Origin: Neolentinus lepideus HHB14362 ss-1
Taxonomy: Eukaryota > Basidiomycota > Agaricomycetes > Gloeophyllales > Gloeophyllaceae
Direction of reading: 5' to 3'
NCBI GenBank assembly: GCA_001632425.1
Contig: KV425600.1
Coordinates: 1 to 64,000, forward strand
DNA: 64,000 nucleotides
A program made the position numbers and the translations under genes. The notes under the pieces were generated by a model that searched no databases, was not told the DNA's origin, and was given only the letters and a program-made list of their open reading frames with translations. This document shows, piece after piece, positions 1 to 11,433 of the stretch (positions are counted from its first letter, which is position 1; every line of letters starts with the position of its first letter).

Positions 1-61
1 GAAGCGCGCGGAATCGCTCTAAGTCGCGTTTTCTGGGGTCAGAAGCCAACGGGGCGTATCA
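1..61 (-). repeat. End of LTR-like repeat A, cut by window edge
   Basis: The reverse complement of these bases matches the first ~60 bases of the repeats starting at 4008 and 5235 (TGATAGGCCCCGTTGG family; here TGATACG). Only the TG end is inside the window, so the body lies to the left. This copy keeps its CpG sites, like the copy at 5235. Confidence 0.75.
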
Positions 62-476
62 ACGTATAGGATGACCTTTCTATAATAGGATTGTGGCATC
101 GGGCTTGTTGCAACATAAAGCAAAAATGTCTCCATTTATGATGTTAGAATATATTTGGTGCTTGTGTCGAGCTCAAAGTCATCATCAGGATCTTCCTCCC
201 CACCTGCATTAAGTAAATCATACAGATTGAGCTCCTCCTGCAACTCAGACTCGAGAGGTGCCCTGCTGGTGCTAGTGCTGGATCTCCGGCCATTGCCGAG
301 TCAGATACAGCCGATATAGATGGATCAGAGGATATCTAAAAATACAGAGCTAGATTCTGATTGGCTGATAATAATGTCATCTATGTGAGAAAGTTGTGCA
401 TTTGCCAGATGAATGGCCGGTTGGCAACTTTCTGCCATGGTCATGCAAATGACTTTAGCGACCGGTCATCCGACTG
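62..476. other. Unassigned spacer inside the transposon nest
   Basis: I see no gene with convincing coding character. It lies between the LTR-like end at 1-61 and the foldback element starting at 479, and may be old transposon or host sequence. Confidence 0.4.
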
Positions 477-478
477 TA

Positions 479-2976
479 CAACACTGCCTAAAACCATCCG
501 TCCACACGTTCTTGTTGATAGGCCTCCAGCGTCGCTAGCCTCTGAAAATGTGTTTTTGGCGTGTTCGACACGGTGCGGAAAGTGCTGAGACCACCGACAT
601 ATCTTCGAGAGATCACCGAGCTACGACTCAATACATCGGCGATCCCTGAGGACGCGCACCTCCGGACACTGACATCACCGCCGAGTGTTGGACACTTCGC
701 CGCGCCGCATGCCTGCCGGTGCTATAGAGTGGACTCTATTCAATGACTCAGGATACTCCGAGGTTGTCGAATGCTGCTTATGCGCTCGGATGATGGAACC
801 GATGGCATCGGCGACACTTACTCAATGCCATGCCCCTTCCATATGATGCAACGATCCTTGGAACCTCCAAAACTCAGTCTACCCACACCACAGTGACAAA
901 TGGCAGCACTCGGCGCATCTATCAAGCACCGATACATGCTGAGATGCCGTGGGCCCCTCGTTCCGGTCCGGTGCCGTCGCAACACTCGGTCACCCCTCCT
1001 TATGAAGTTCGAGTCGATTATCATAAAGCACGAGTCGTCAAATCGCACCGAGGCACTGTACGGACTCAAGATAGAAGGATCTTCCCTGAGGCGGTGGTTC
1101 CTGACCCGCCTAGAGTGCTTCAGAATGAGAACGGTATGCGGCGGATGATTGGCGAGCGGCTTGGGAGCTTAGTGAGACTTGGCGGCACATTTTTGGTTGT
1201 ATATTCTGATTGTAGATGCATGGAGCGTTAGGCTATCTCGGACTTAGCAGTTTCTTAGACGTCGGGGTCACTTAGTACTTTAGGCGTCCTGTATTTTCAT
1301 TTCCAGCAGTGAATTTTACCTCACAGCTCACATCTCAAATCCTCCTTGTGTCCAAAATTGCATTCTAAGATGACCTCGGCGTGAGGTCTTGCGTTCATCT
1401 CTGCGTTTATCGTCACCATTGCATTCTCCCTATGTCTGCTGTGCTAGCGTTCCATCTTACTGCATTCTCGAAGTCCTCTGACGTGGAGGAACCTGTCAAA
1501 CTATCGTCCGATTACCGTCCGAGTCCCCCAAAAGGACAGCTGGTCTAGCCTGGCTCTGAAAACCCTCCGAGAAGCGCTGAGTCAGTGCTGAGATGTGTAG
1601 AGCAAGGGAGTTAGAGAGTAAGGAGTGTTACAGAGTGTCCGGGTCTACTCACAAGAGATATACAGTGCCATTCATTGTTCCGTTTTGCCTCCCTCACCTC
1701 CCCCGAGCTTTACCTTTCTGCCCTTCGACTACTGACACTATTAGACGGAGTTCCCTCCACATTATTCTAGGTGTTTTTGGTGGTTGTTGTGTGTTGTAGC
1801 CTGTCATCGTTCCTCACCCTGAGGCATTTACACAATGTATTATTAGATTAGGTTACATAATCTAAATGATGACATAAGATATTTACTATAACAGGCTGAC
1901 TAAGAGGAAGAGAACACAATAGAATGGCTGGCCAAAGTGGTCATCGGGCATCACTGAAAGTGACACAAAACCTCGAGAGAATTCAATTAACCTCAGCAAC
2001 TCTGAGATCTATTCACTATTTATAACTATTTACCATCTTACCCAAATTGGTCATGTCTGGCTTTGAGTGGAGACAGCCCGCTGCCATCTTCGAACTGCCA
2101 GTGCTGCTGCTGGATACTCAAGGTTATGGAAAGCTGTAGTCACTTATATTATTGTAGCTAATGTATACCCAAATATCTTCAGGCCAACATACTGCATTCC
2201 GATGTTTACATCTTGCAGCTTTGAAGTTAGATTGTGATTGTTGTTGCCTGTAACGGAATGTTGTGTCAACTGGACCAAAGGCCACAATTTTAAGATTAGT
2301 TTGACTGCATTCCGGCACTTATAACCTAAACCCTTACATTGCTGCGGAAAGATGAGTCATGACCATGTAAAGAGGCTATGCATCACAGTCTGGGACACTA
2401 CTATTTCAGCATGCTCCTCTATACACCCAATAATTGTGACCTTCTTATGTTTTTTTTACACTCATTTGATGACTCTGGCTTGTTCAGTACTTCTCTGTGC
2501 TGTCCTTACACCATCACAAATTTGAACAGGCTGCGCCCTTTTGAGTTTCTGACCCAGATAATTCAGCAACATGCATTCAATTACCCACTCCCCCAACCCC
2601 TACCTACTCATAGTCCAAGCCCATAACTTTGAGCATCCAGCAGCAGCACTGGCAGTTCGAAGATGGCGGCGGGCTGTCTCCACTCAAAGCCAGACATGAC
2701 CAATTTGGGTAAGATGGTAAATAGTTATAAATAGTGAATAGATCTCAGAATTGCTGAGGTTAATTGAATTCTCTCGAGGTTTTGCATCACTTTCGGTGAT
2801 GCCCGATGACCACTTTGGCCAGCTGTTCTATAGTGTTCTCTTCCTCTTAGTCGGCCTGTTATAGTAAATATCTTATGTCATCATTTAGATTATGTAACCT
2901 AATCTAATAATACATTGTGTAAATGCCTTGGGGTGAGGAATGAGAATGTGTGGACGGATGGTTCTAGGCAGTGTTG
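479..2976. mobile_element. Foldback (Tc1/mariner-like) non-autonomous element carrying a nested solo LTR
   Basis: Inverted repeats of roughly 345 bp bound this element. The left one runs 479-515, is interrupted by the LTR-like insertion 516-1806, and resumes to about 2126; the right one runs about 2632-2976. The outer ends read CAACACTGCCTA on both sides and each is flanked by TA (477-478 and 2977-2978), which fits a Tc1/mariner-type TA target duplication. Between the arms lie about 500 bases with no recognisable transposase, so it is probably a non-autonomous or foldback element. The superfamily assignment rests only on the TA flanks and is inferred; the inverted repeat structure is seen directly. 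Confidence 0.7.
516..1806 (+). mobile_element. Solo LTR-like element B, copy 1 (inside a terminal inverted repeat)
   Basis: A non-coding unit of 1291 bp beginning TGATAGGCCTCC and ending GCCTGTCA, i.e. TG...CA as in LTRs. An inverted copy is at 7911-9293. Flanks are TTGT on the left (512-515) and TCGT on the right (1807-1810), a 4-5 bp target duplication differing by one C-to-T change at a CpG; the T next to it makes the exact length ambiguous. Removing the unit plus one duplicate makes the interrupted left arm of the foldback element collinear with its right arm, which proves it is an insertion. No internal region or primer-binding site was found, so solo LTR is the best reading. Confidence 0.7.
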
Positions 2977-2978
2977 TA

Positions 2979-3417
2979 CGAGCTATTTTACACTATTCTG
3001 AAATTGTGCGGGCTTGGAATCATATATCTGTGGTCACTAGCAGTCTAAATAAGGGGGTCTTCAGAAAGTCCTGATAAGGACCTCAAAGGGAACCCCCCTC
3101 CCCCTACCCCATGTGCCAGCAACTCCTGGTGTCAGCCCCTTGTGCTGAATAGCCCATTTCAAGTCTGGCTGTCAGTTCAGTGCTGTTCCATATGTTGTCG
3201 GCTTAGCACAATGCATAATTCGGGTATGACTCAATGACTTGGATGTCCCGCAGGTCTCTTTTCATCTTCGGGTATCACAACCAACATGCAAACTTGAGTT
3301 TGCAGCAACTCGGTTGTCTCTCATATGATCGACACTCCCAGGGAACATTGTGCCTTGGGCCAATGGTACTACTTACTCAGTGCGACTAAGTACTGTCGCA
3401 AAGCTTTGGTATGACGG
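2979..3417. other. Intergenic, no gene seen
   Basis: AT-rich spacer with no coding signal that I can support, between the foldback element and the next repeat. Confidence 0.4.
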
Positions 3418-3852
3418 ACTGTACTGGACAAAAATACAAAATCCTTACCATGTTCTTGATCATCACTAACTATCACTGTTTGTCATCAATTAGCATCAAT
3501 TAGCATCAATTAGCACTGGCTGTCATCAATGAGCACTATCCGTCACTACTCCCTGTACCCTCATCACTGATCAGCACCAGTGCCTGAGAGTGGCAGTGCA
3601 TTCTGGGACAAAGCAACGGGTTAGTGCAGGTTAGTGCCCGATAGTGCTGCATAGTGCCACATAGTGCTGGATGGTGCTGAGGGTAGGTAGTAGTTTGGTA
3701 GAATGTGCCTGGATGAGAGTTGTGTCACTGGCGAGCACTGATGAGCATCAATGACAGCCAGTGCTGAACAGTGCTGCTCAGTGACAATATCTTGCACAAT
3801 ACGACCCCTTGAAAAAACATTCCCACAAATGGATGACTAATCCATCAGTCAC
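3418..3852. repeat. Foldback repeat rich in short TAGTGC/GCACTA motifs
   Basis: The left half has three exact tandem copies of CATCAATTAG (3484-3513) followed by AGCACTGGCTGTCAT; the right half carries the reverse complement of that string around 3750-3765 and several TAGTGC-type units (3620-3690). The outer ends are related, in inverted orientation, to 11431-11570: both contain TTTGTGGGAWTGTTTTTTC followed by a GGGGTCG-like string, and both have a GGATTTT...GTCCAG end. It therefore looks like one dispersed short-element family. No coding capacity. Confidence 0.55.
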
Positions 3853-4007
3853 ATGTTATGTGATGTGTTCATCAATGCTAAGTCCAATAATTGAGATGGA
3901 AGCAAAATGTAACTCTAGAGATCCATTCCTGATATCTATGGCAAGTACATAGTTGTAGCTGTTGCATCACTCCAGGTCCTTCTCGGTCGTTTAGCTGCCT
4001 TGTCTGC

Positions 4008-5234
4008 TGATAGGCCCCATTGGCTTCTGACCCCAGAAAATGTGATTTAGGGCGATTCCACATGCTTCATGGGAACGGTGACTTAGTGACTCAATAGCGC
4101 ACTGTCGGTACTCTGCGCACTAGTGACCCTATGACCCAGCGACAAGGCTCTCAGCTTCTCGGCACACTTAGGATGACTTCTCGATGGTGCGGTTGGCCAA
4201 ATGTCATTCAGTCGAGTCATCAGCATCTCGGCATGCACCGCCCGACATTGTTACTGCAGTCCGAACTGAGGCAGTGTCTCAGGGCACCTTTCCATATGGC
4301 GTACAGCCCACTGTTGCTTCGGATCAGTGCTAGTTCTATTGGCATGACTTTCCTTATGCATGCAGCACGTGTTGACACATGGCGCGACTATGGCTATCAT
4401 GACACTGCCGCACAATATAGCGGCCCCACCCTTTATCCCTATTCGACAAGATTGCGCTAGTGTCAGCACCATAGCCTGCCGCCTGATCATCAAGGAGGCG
4501 CATTCTAATGCAAAGTCAAGACACACCCGACTGGCTACTGCCTGAAGAACGGTGTGCATGCTGGAGTTGGTTGCAAGGGGTATTGGTCGAGGATCACATG
4601 CGGACTAGGAACAAGGCGGTACAAGTCGTATGGATGTGAGGCTGAGCAAAGGCACAACTCACAGTAGTAGGTAGTTAGAGTCGGACATAGTGTAGTCGCT
4701 CTCTTGTATTTAAGACATCACTTTTCTGTTTTGTACAACAAGTTATCTTCACCACACTCTACAGATTTCAGTCTCACATCAGAGTTTCTTCTAAGTCCAT
4801 CTTGCGACTCGTGTTTAGGTACTCTTGCATACCTCTGACTTCACCCAGAGATAGCGACAGAGCAAGTCAGTGTAATGTCACTGATTTGTCACTCTAACCA
4901 GAGTTTATACATCCAAGTAAGAGATAGCAACTGCAAGTAGTGCTCTTCTACAGAGCACCAAAGACCATACAGCGCTGCACAGGAGAAGTATCATATAGTG
5001 CCCACATAGCGCCATGCACATAGCGTCGCTCTCTAGAATCAGACTGCCGCCAAATAGCGACTCGGCACCAACCTCCCTTTAGCCCCACCTATACATCTCA
5101 CCTACACCCATCCCCTCCGAACTATACATACCCTTCATTACCCTGGGCCTCGCAGCCATCTGACACCAAGGGTTTGGTGTTTGCTTTGTGGTTGCATCTG
5201 TCTTTAGGTCTCATCTTCGCAGGTTTCATTGCAT
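4008..5234 (+). repeat. LTR-like repeat A, tandem copy 1 (CpG-depleted)
   Basis: About 1.23 kb, starts TGATAGGCCCC and ends TTTCATTGCA just before the next copy. It contains a TATA-like GTATTTAAG string near 4707, as expected of a promoter-bearing LTR. Compared with copy 2 most differences are transitions at CpG sites, for example GAAAATGTGATT here against GAAAACGCGATT there. Non-coding. The LTR identity is inferred from the TG...CA ends, the length and the TATA-like box. Confidence 0.6.
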
Positions 5235-6531
5235 TGATAGGCCCCGTTGGCTTCTGACCCCAGAAAACGCGATTTAGGGCGATTCCGCGCGCTTTGTGGG
5301 AACGGCAACTTAGTGACTCAATAGCGCACTGTCAGTACTCTGCGCACTAGTGACCCTACACACCAGCGACAAGGCTCTCGGCTCCTAGGCACACTTAGGA
5401 TGGCTCCTCGGTAGCTCGGATGTTGGACGTCATTCAGTCGAGTCATCGGCATTTTGGCATGCGTCGGCCGGTGTTGTTACTATGGTCCGAACCGAGGCGG
5501 TGTCTCAGGGTGCCTTCCCATATGGCGTACAGCCCGCCGTCGCTCCAGATCAGCGCTAGTTCTATTGGCGTGACTTTCCTTATGCGTGCAGTGCGCATCG
5601 GCACATGGTGCAACCATGGCTATCACGACACCGCCGCACCACAGAGTGGCCCCGCCCTTTATCCCTCTTTCCGCAGTATCGCGCTAGCATCGGCAGCATA
5701 GCCCGCCCCCGGATCATCGAAGAGGCGCGCTCTAACACAAAGTCAAGATGCACCCGACTGGCTCCCATCTGCAGAATGGCACACGTGCTAGAGTTGGTCA
5801 CACAAGGTATTGGTCGAAGAGCGCATGTGGATTAGGAGCAAGGCGGTACAGGTCATATGGATGTGAGGCTGAGCAGAGGCACAATTCGCCGTAGTAGGTA
5901 GATAGGATCGGACACAGAGCAATCGCTCTCTTGTATTTAAGCCATTACTCTACTGTTTGTACAATAAGTTATCTTCACCACACTCTTCAGATTTCAAACT
6001 TGCGTCAGAGCTTCTTCTAAGTCCGTCTTGCAACTCATGTTTAGGTACTCTTGCATACCTCCAACTTCACCCAGAGATAGCGACAGAGTACACCAGCGTA
6101 GTGTCGCTGTTCGTGAGCCATCCCTTATAAGTTCCTTTCTCCTAGACAGCCCCGTGCGCTGTAGCGTAGCGCTAACCAGAGTCCATATACGTTCAAGTTA
6201 GAGATAGCGACTACAAATAGCGCTCCTCTATAGAGCATCGAAGACCACATAGCGCCGAGCAGGAGGAGCATCATATAGCACCTACACAGCGCCGTGCACA
6301 TAGCGCTACATAGCGCACAGCGTCGCCTTCAAACCTCAGACTGCCGCCAAGTAGCGACTTGGCGCCAACCTACCTTTAGCCCCAACTATACATCTCACCT
6401 ACACCCATCCCCTCCGAACTATATTACCCTTCGCTACCCCGGGCCTCACAGCCATCTGACACCAAGGGATTTGGTGTTTGCTTTGTGGTTGTGTCTACAC
6501 TTTAGGTCTCATTTCTGCGGGTTTCGTCGTG
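5235..6531 (+). repeat. LTR-like repeat A, tandem copy 2 (CpG-rich)
   Basis: About 1.3 kb, directly abutting copy 1 in the same orientation, with a TATA-like GTATTTAAG near 5935. The right end (about 6531) is set by where similarity to the end of copy 1 stops; it abuts the decayed 3' end of the MULE transposase gene. Copy 2 keeps CpG sites that copy 1 has lost, suggesting a younger or less methylated copy. Confidence 0.6.
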
Positions 6532-6539
6532 TGTCTGTG

Positions 6540-9500
6540 CGTATCAGCGTGTCAGTGCATATCACCACGTATATTTCCCCACCAAGCTTGTTGACCTGAT
6601 TGAAGACTGGACCCAATTGCTTAGCAAGTTTCGGGTGTATAATGCCAGTAGATGCCTCCAACATGGCCTCAAAATCATGTTTGACTAAAATACGCTGTGC
6701 TTCGGTAAAGAACACCTACAAGTAGCAGAAGAATACAGTGTAAGTTATGGGATTCAAGATATATTGGGCCATTAATACCTTGTTCTCAGGATCCTCTGTC
6801 TGTACGTGTTCGGGTGCTTCATTGTTCAAACTGCCATGCTCATTGTCGTCATTCCCATCTCCGCTGTCTGCAACAATTCCATGGCTGCTTGAGGAGTCCT
6901 CACTCTTTCTCATCTCGTGATTTTCCTGGCTGCTCCCACCATCTACTGGAAGCTCTCTTGCCACAGGCAACATGTCTCCTGACTGTAGTTCTGGCAAGAC
7001 CGGTATCTTGAGATCTTCATCGAGATATCACAGAATCTTCTTCGGTTTGGGAGGGGACATGTTGATATCAGTCTGGATAGGCTTATGGAGGCCTGGCAGA
7101 TGATAGAAAGGCGACTCGTGATGGCAGCAGAGTGCTCCAAAAGAATTTAGGTTCTTCTTGGGATTTAGGTTCAGGTGCATGTTTGCAGCGCATACCAGGT
7201 GTTTGCATAACAGAAAACGGCTTATGAGATATGAAGGACAGCTACAAGTCCACTGTTGGATGTTGGTGTGGTATGAGCCTGTGGGATGTGCTGCTTGCTC
7301 CCAGATTTGTGTGAGCCGTTCAGCGCATCCTTTCATCTTTGTGGGCTTGTATAACTCAGTGAGTTCCCTTTCGATTGTCCGTATTTCATCTGGTTTAGAC
7401 TTATCGAGCTATTGCTCTCGTAATGCTCTCTGCCAAGGTGCCAGCTCACACCCTCGACCTTGTCTCTGCTTCTTCTGTAGTGTATCGAGCAGCAATTGTG
7501 TTCGATTGTGTACCTTTGTTATGAGGAGATGGACCACGAGGTCCTGGTGCTTGATCACACGCCAGGTCCCTTCAACGATCATGGTTGTCTTTAGCCATAT
7601 GATAAGACCAGACAAGGAACGTGCACATAGCAGCCATTGTTCTGGTGAGTACCAGCAATTCCACATGTAAGCCCAGACCTGAGATAATTCATGTCTGTAG
7701 CAGAAGTGATGCATATCGGATACAGCCCCCTCATGGATCTCGTCAGGTAGCAGGTGAGTACCATCGGGATCATTGAATGGAATGCTTTGATGCTGATGTA
7801 GGTGTATACGGAACTTCTCGATGATTGCTGCGCGATATTCTTGTAGGCAGAAGGTAGGGAGTGTCATTGATTGGACAACAGGAGGGTCAGGCCAGACCAT
7901 GAGCTGACGGTGACAGGCTACAACACACAACAACCACCAAAAACACCTAGAAAATGCGGAGGGAACTCCGTCTAATAGTGTCAGTAGTCAAAGGGCAGAA
8001 GGGTAAAGCTCGGGGGAGGTGAGGAAGGCAAAACAGAACACTAAATGGCACCGTATATCTCTTTGTGAGTAGACCCGGACGCTCTGCAACACTCCTAACT
8101 CTCTAACTCCCTTGCTGTATGTGTCTCGGCGCCAACTCAGCACTTCTCGGAGGGTTCTCGGAGCCGGGCTAGACCAGCTGTCCTTTTCAGGGACTCGGAC
8201 AATAATCGGACGATTAGTTTGACAGGTTCCTCCACGTTGGAGGACTTCGATGGCGCAATAAGATGGAACATCGGTGCAGAAGACATAGGGAGAATGCAAT
8301 AGAGATGATAAACGCAGAGGTAAATGCAAGACCTCACGCTGAGGTCTTCTCAGAACGCAATTCGGACGCAACGAGGTTTTGAGATGTGAGCTGTGAGGTA
8401 AAATTCGCTGCTGGAAAGGAATATACAGGACGCCTAAAGTACTAAGTGACCCGAAGTCTAAGAAACCGCTAAGTCCGAGACAGCCTAATGCTCCATGCAT
8501 CTACAATCAGAAAATACAACCAAAAACACGCCGCCGAGGCTCGCTAAACTCCCAAGCCGCTCGCCAGTCGTCCACCGCATACCGCTCTCATTCCGAAGCA
8601 CTCTAGGCGGGTCAGGAACTGCCGCCCCAGGGAAGATCCTTCTATCTTGAGCCCGTACGGCACCTCAGTGCGTTTTGACGACTCGTGCTTGATGATAATC
8701 GACTCGAACTTCATAAGGAGGGCTGACCGAGTGTTGCGACGGCGCCGGACCGAAACGGGGGCCCATGGCATCCTATCGTACGACAATCAATGAACGCCGA
8801 GTAATTGCGAGGTCAGACGGAAGGTAAGATCAGCTGGTTTGCGTCAGGAAGGCTGATATGAGTGACTCAGCATGTATCAGCGCTTGATAGATGCACTGAG
8901 TGCTGCCATTCGTCGCCGCGGGGTGAGTAGGCTGAGTTCCGGAGGTTCCAAGGATCATCGTATTGTATGAAAGGGGCAGGGTGTTGAGTAAGTGTCACTG
9001 TTGCCATCGGTTCCATCGTCCGAGCACATAAGCAACATTCGACAACCTCAGAGTATCCTGAGTCATCGAATAGAGTCCCATGTATAGCACCGGCAGGCAT
9101 GCGGCGCGGCGAAGTGTCCAATGCTCAGCAGTGATGTCAGTATTCGGAGGTGCGCGTCCTCGGGGATCACCAATGTATTGAGTCATAGCTCGGTGAACGC
9201 TCGGAGATACGTTGGTGATCTCAGTGCTTTCCGCATCGTGTCGAACACACTGAAAACGTGTTTTCAGAGGCTAGCGACGCTGGAGGCCTATCAATGGCCC
9301 CCAACTTTCACGACAAGTTTGGGTGGGAGAGAGGGTGTGGGCTCAGTCTGATGAATGGGTGAGTATCGGTCTCCATCAGTCAGGAATACATATTGTGACT
9401 AACTTCTCTCAATGTCTTCAGCAGCTCCTGAACCCCGCCCTGCTCATTGCCATCCTCTTCGACATCCTGTCCATCAAGGTACTCCTCTATGTCACCTCTC

Positions 9501-10371
9501 GTCACACCAGGGGCCCATGTCAGATCAATGAAGCTGAACATAGTGTGTGCTTTCCATGGATCATATGCTGCGGGCGGCTTGTTCTCGGTAAGTCGCTCCC
9601 CGATGTATTTGATGGCATGCCAGTAACAAATCTGATGCTTCATATCAGGGAAGACTTTATGGAATGCTTGAATCTTGGACCAATCTTTGTCCGAAAGCGT
9701 GAACTTTACATTTGAGCAATGCTTCTTGAACCATTGCAGTGTTTCTGTAAGCATTCTCTCCTTTGCGCCCTTTGTCGCTGACCCATCTGTCATGGCAGTA
9801 AGTACAAATCCCATTGGTAGGGCCTGGCAGTTAGCCTCGCTGACAATGGCATACAACTCATAGGCTACTGCATTGGTCTTCCCTGAGGTTTCTCACATAA
9901 GTAGTGAGATCAAATAAGCACATCTTCATGCTCACATGTTGAATCCATAGCTAGTTCTGCCGTTTCAGCACCAAATATCGCCACCAGTTCCTTCAATGCA
10001 AATGCCATCACCGTGATCCCCTTTTCCCATGTGACATCAATAATCTCAGCCTCTTCTCCATTTGCGGCCTCGAGAACCTTCCATGCTGATGTCACCTGAC
10101 CATCATCAAGTCGCCACATGTCCTCATTGATCTGCTGCCACAGTGCATATATCTGCCACTGTGTGAACTCGGGTGACTTGCCATCGTTGTCGGTGAGTAT
10201 TTGGTCCCATATCTGGGCAAAGTAAGTTCTGATGTTTGACAGTATTAGATGTGAGGCATTACCTGTCCTGGTGTCTGTCTTCGGTGTTCCCATACAAATT
10301 TCTGTATACTCTCTGGTACAGAGATGTTGGTGTAATGTGGGTGAGCTAAGTTGTGATTCATGTGGATTCAC
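6540..10371 (-). pseudogene. MULE-type transposase gene, interrupted and decayed
   Basis: Mutator-like transposase on the minus strand. 10371-9936 and 9882-9380 encode the N-terminal part and the MULE catalytic domain: splicing out a 53-bp GT-AG intron at 9883-9935 joins MDSTW to KTNAVAYELYAIVSEA, the first catalytic Asp region, followed by the SDKDWSKIQAFHKVFP block and CYWHAIKYIGE. A second intron probably starts near 9393. 7906-7409 encodes the downstream helical region. 7336-7028 has a SWIM zinc finger (CSC ... CKH). The gene is broken by LTR-like element B at 7911-9293, has an in-frame TAG at 7409-7411 before the SWIM finger, and its 3' end runs into repeat A near 6540. No terminal inverted repeats recognised. 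Family call is firm; inactivity is inferred from the breaks. Confidence 0.85.
7911..9293 (-). mobile_element. Solo LTR-like element B, copy 2 (inside the MULE gene)
   Basis: 1383 bp, inverted relative to the copy at 516-1806, with the same TGATAGGCCTCC...GCCTGTCA ends. In minus orientation the flanks read CCAT before and CCGT after (or CCATT/CCGTC if 5 bp), a target duplication differing by transitions. Deleting the unit and one duplicate makes the transposase frame continuous across the junction. The two B copies differ mainly by transitions. No open reading frame here looks real. Confidence 0.75.
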
Positions 10372-10548
10372 ACAACAGTGGGAATGGTGTCCTGGATTGT
10401 CTTATGAAGCCACCCTTTGCAGGGATACCGCTGCATCCTTGTGCGACCTCGCTGCCTCTTTGGAACAGCATAAATAGGGAACCGCATAGCCAGAGCAATA
10501 ATATCATAAAATATTCTATTTTCTTTGTTTATTCATTGCAGACTTGGT
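10372..10548. other. Probable upstream region of the MULE gene
   Basis: Short spacer between the first recognised MULE exon and the hAT MITE. The true transposase start may lie here in an additional exon; nothing else is seen. Confidence 0.3.
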
Positions 10549-11192
10549 GCGTGAGGTAGTGTTGCCATGGCACAGCGCGGAACCGTGGTCCGTGCTGGAT
10601 TATGCTGGACTGGGACTGGGAATAAGGACCAATGGCTGATGGCTCGGACTGGTCCTTTGGATCTAATTAACCACCGAAGACCGGTTCCGAACCCATCTGA
10701 GCCATGGCTCTGAGTTCCTTTCCGGGTTACGTAATATTGTAGTCGAGACAACAAATGACTTTTGTACTGACACTACAAATCTTGTTATAGCTGAAGCCAT
10801 CAACCAATCAGATCACATGAACCTAAATCGACGTGATTCCCATGACTACAAACTTGTATGTAAGCACCTGCGTAAGGGAGCTCGGGTTTGTAAAACCCAA
10901 TATAATGCTCAAACACTCTTATATGACAAACTAAACCCAAATATTAATATATATTTACTTAGCTACAAACCCCCAGCCCTCACTGACACACTGACGAGCT
11001 TCCATCATGCCAGCACAACTGACCTGTCCAAATCAGGCAAGGAGCTGTGGCCTGAACTGGAGCTGTGCCGAGCCAACCGCGGACCGAGACCTAGAGCCAC
11101 CATTGGGAACCGGAGCCGACCATCAAATGGTAAAAGCCACCAGAACCAAGCTGCGCCGCGCCGTGCCGGACCGTGGCAACACTAGCGTGAGG
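10549..11192. mobile_element. hAT-type MITE with perfect 8-bp target duplication
   Basis: The element itself is 10557-11184 (628 bp). Both ends read TAGTGTTGCC pointing inward and are flanked by identical 8-bp direct repeats GCGTGAGG at 10549-10556 and 11185-11192. An 8-bp duplication with short TIRs of this type is the hAT signature. The interior is GC-rich near both ends and AT-rich in the middle, with no transposase, so it is non-autonomous. The perfect duplication suggests a fairly recent insertion. Confidence 0.9.
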
Positions 11193-11217
11193 TGCTCTCA
11201 GCACGTGACTGATGGAT

Positions 11218-11433
11218 TACATCAGGAAAACGGCCAATCGTCTTTGGGGATCTTACGGCGGTCTTACAGTGATTTTAAGAACTTTAAGAACTGGACTTGG
11301 CTTAATGGGTCTTATTCTCATCTTAAAGTGGGTGCTAAGTACCTAAAAGACACGTAAAATATGACAATAAGAACTTTTAAGACCGGTTAAGCCAAGTCCC
11401 GGCCGTAAGACACATTGCCATTTTCCTGATGTA
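11218..11433. mobile_element. 212-bp TA-flanked MITE
   Basis: Inverted termini CATCAGGAAAA at 11220 and the complementary TTTTCCTGATG ending at 11431, each flanked by TA (11218-11219 and 11432-11433). The arms are long: ACTTGGCTTAA and GGTCTTA motifs recur inverted on the two sides. This is the pattern of a Stowaway-like Tc1/mariner MITE; the superfamily is inferred from the TA flanks. Confidence 0.7.

Noticed and set aside
3484..3513. Direct repeats resembling a small CRISPR-like array
   Set aside because: Units are 10 bp and contiguous without spacers, inside a foldback repeat of a eukaryotic genome.
6540..10556. Intact MULE with terminal inverted repeats
   Set aside because: I could not find matching inverted ends; the right side runs into the hAT MITE region and the left side into repeat A.
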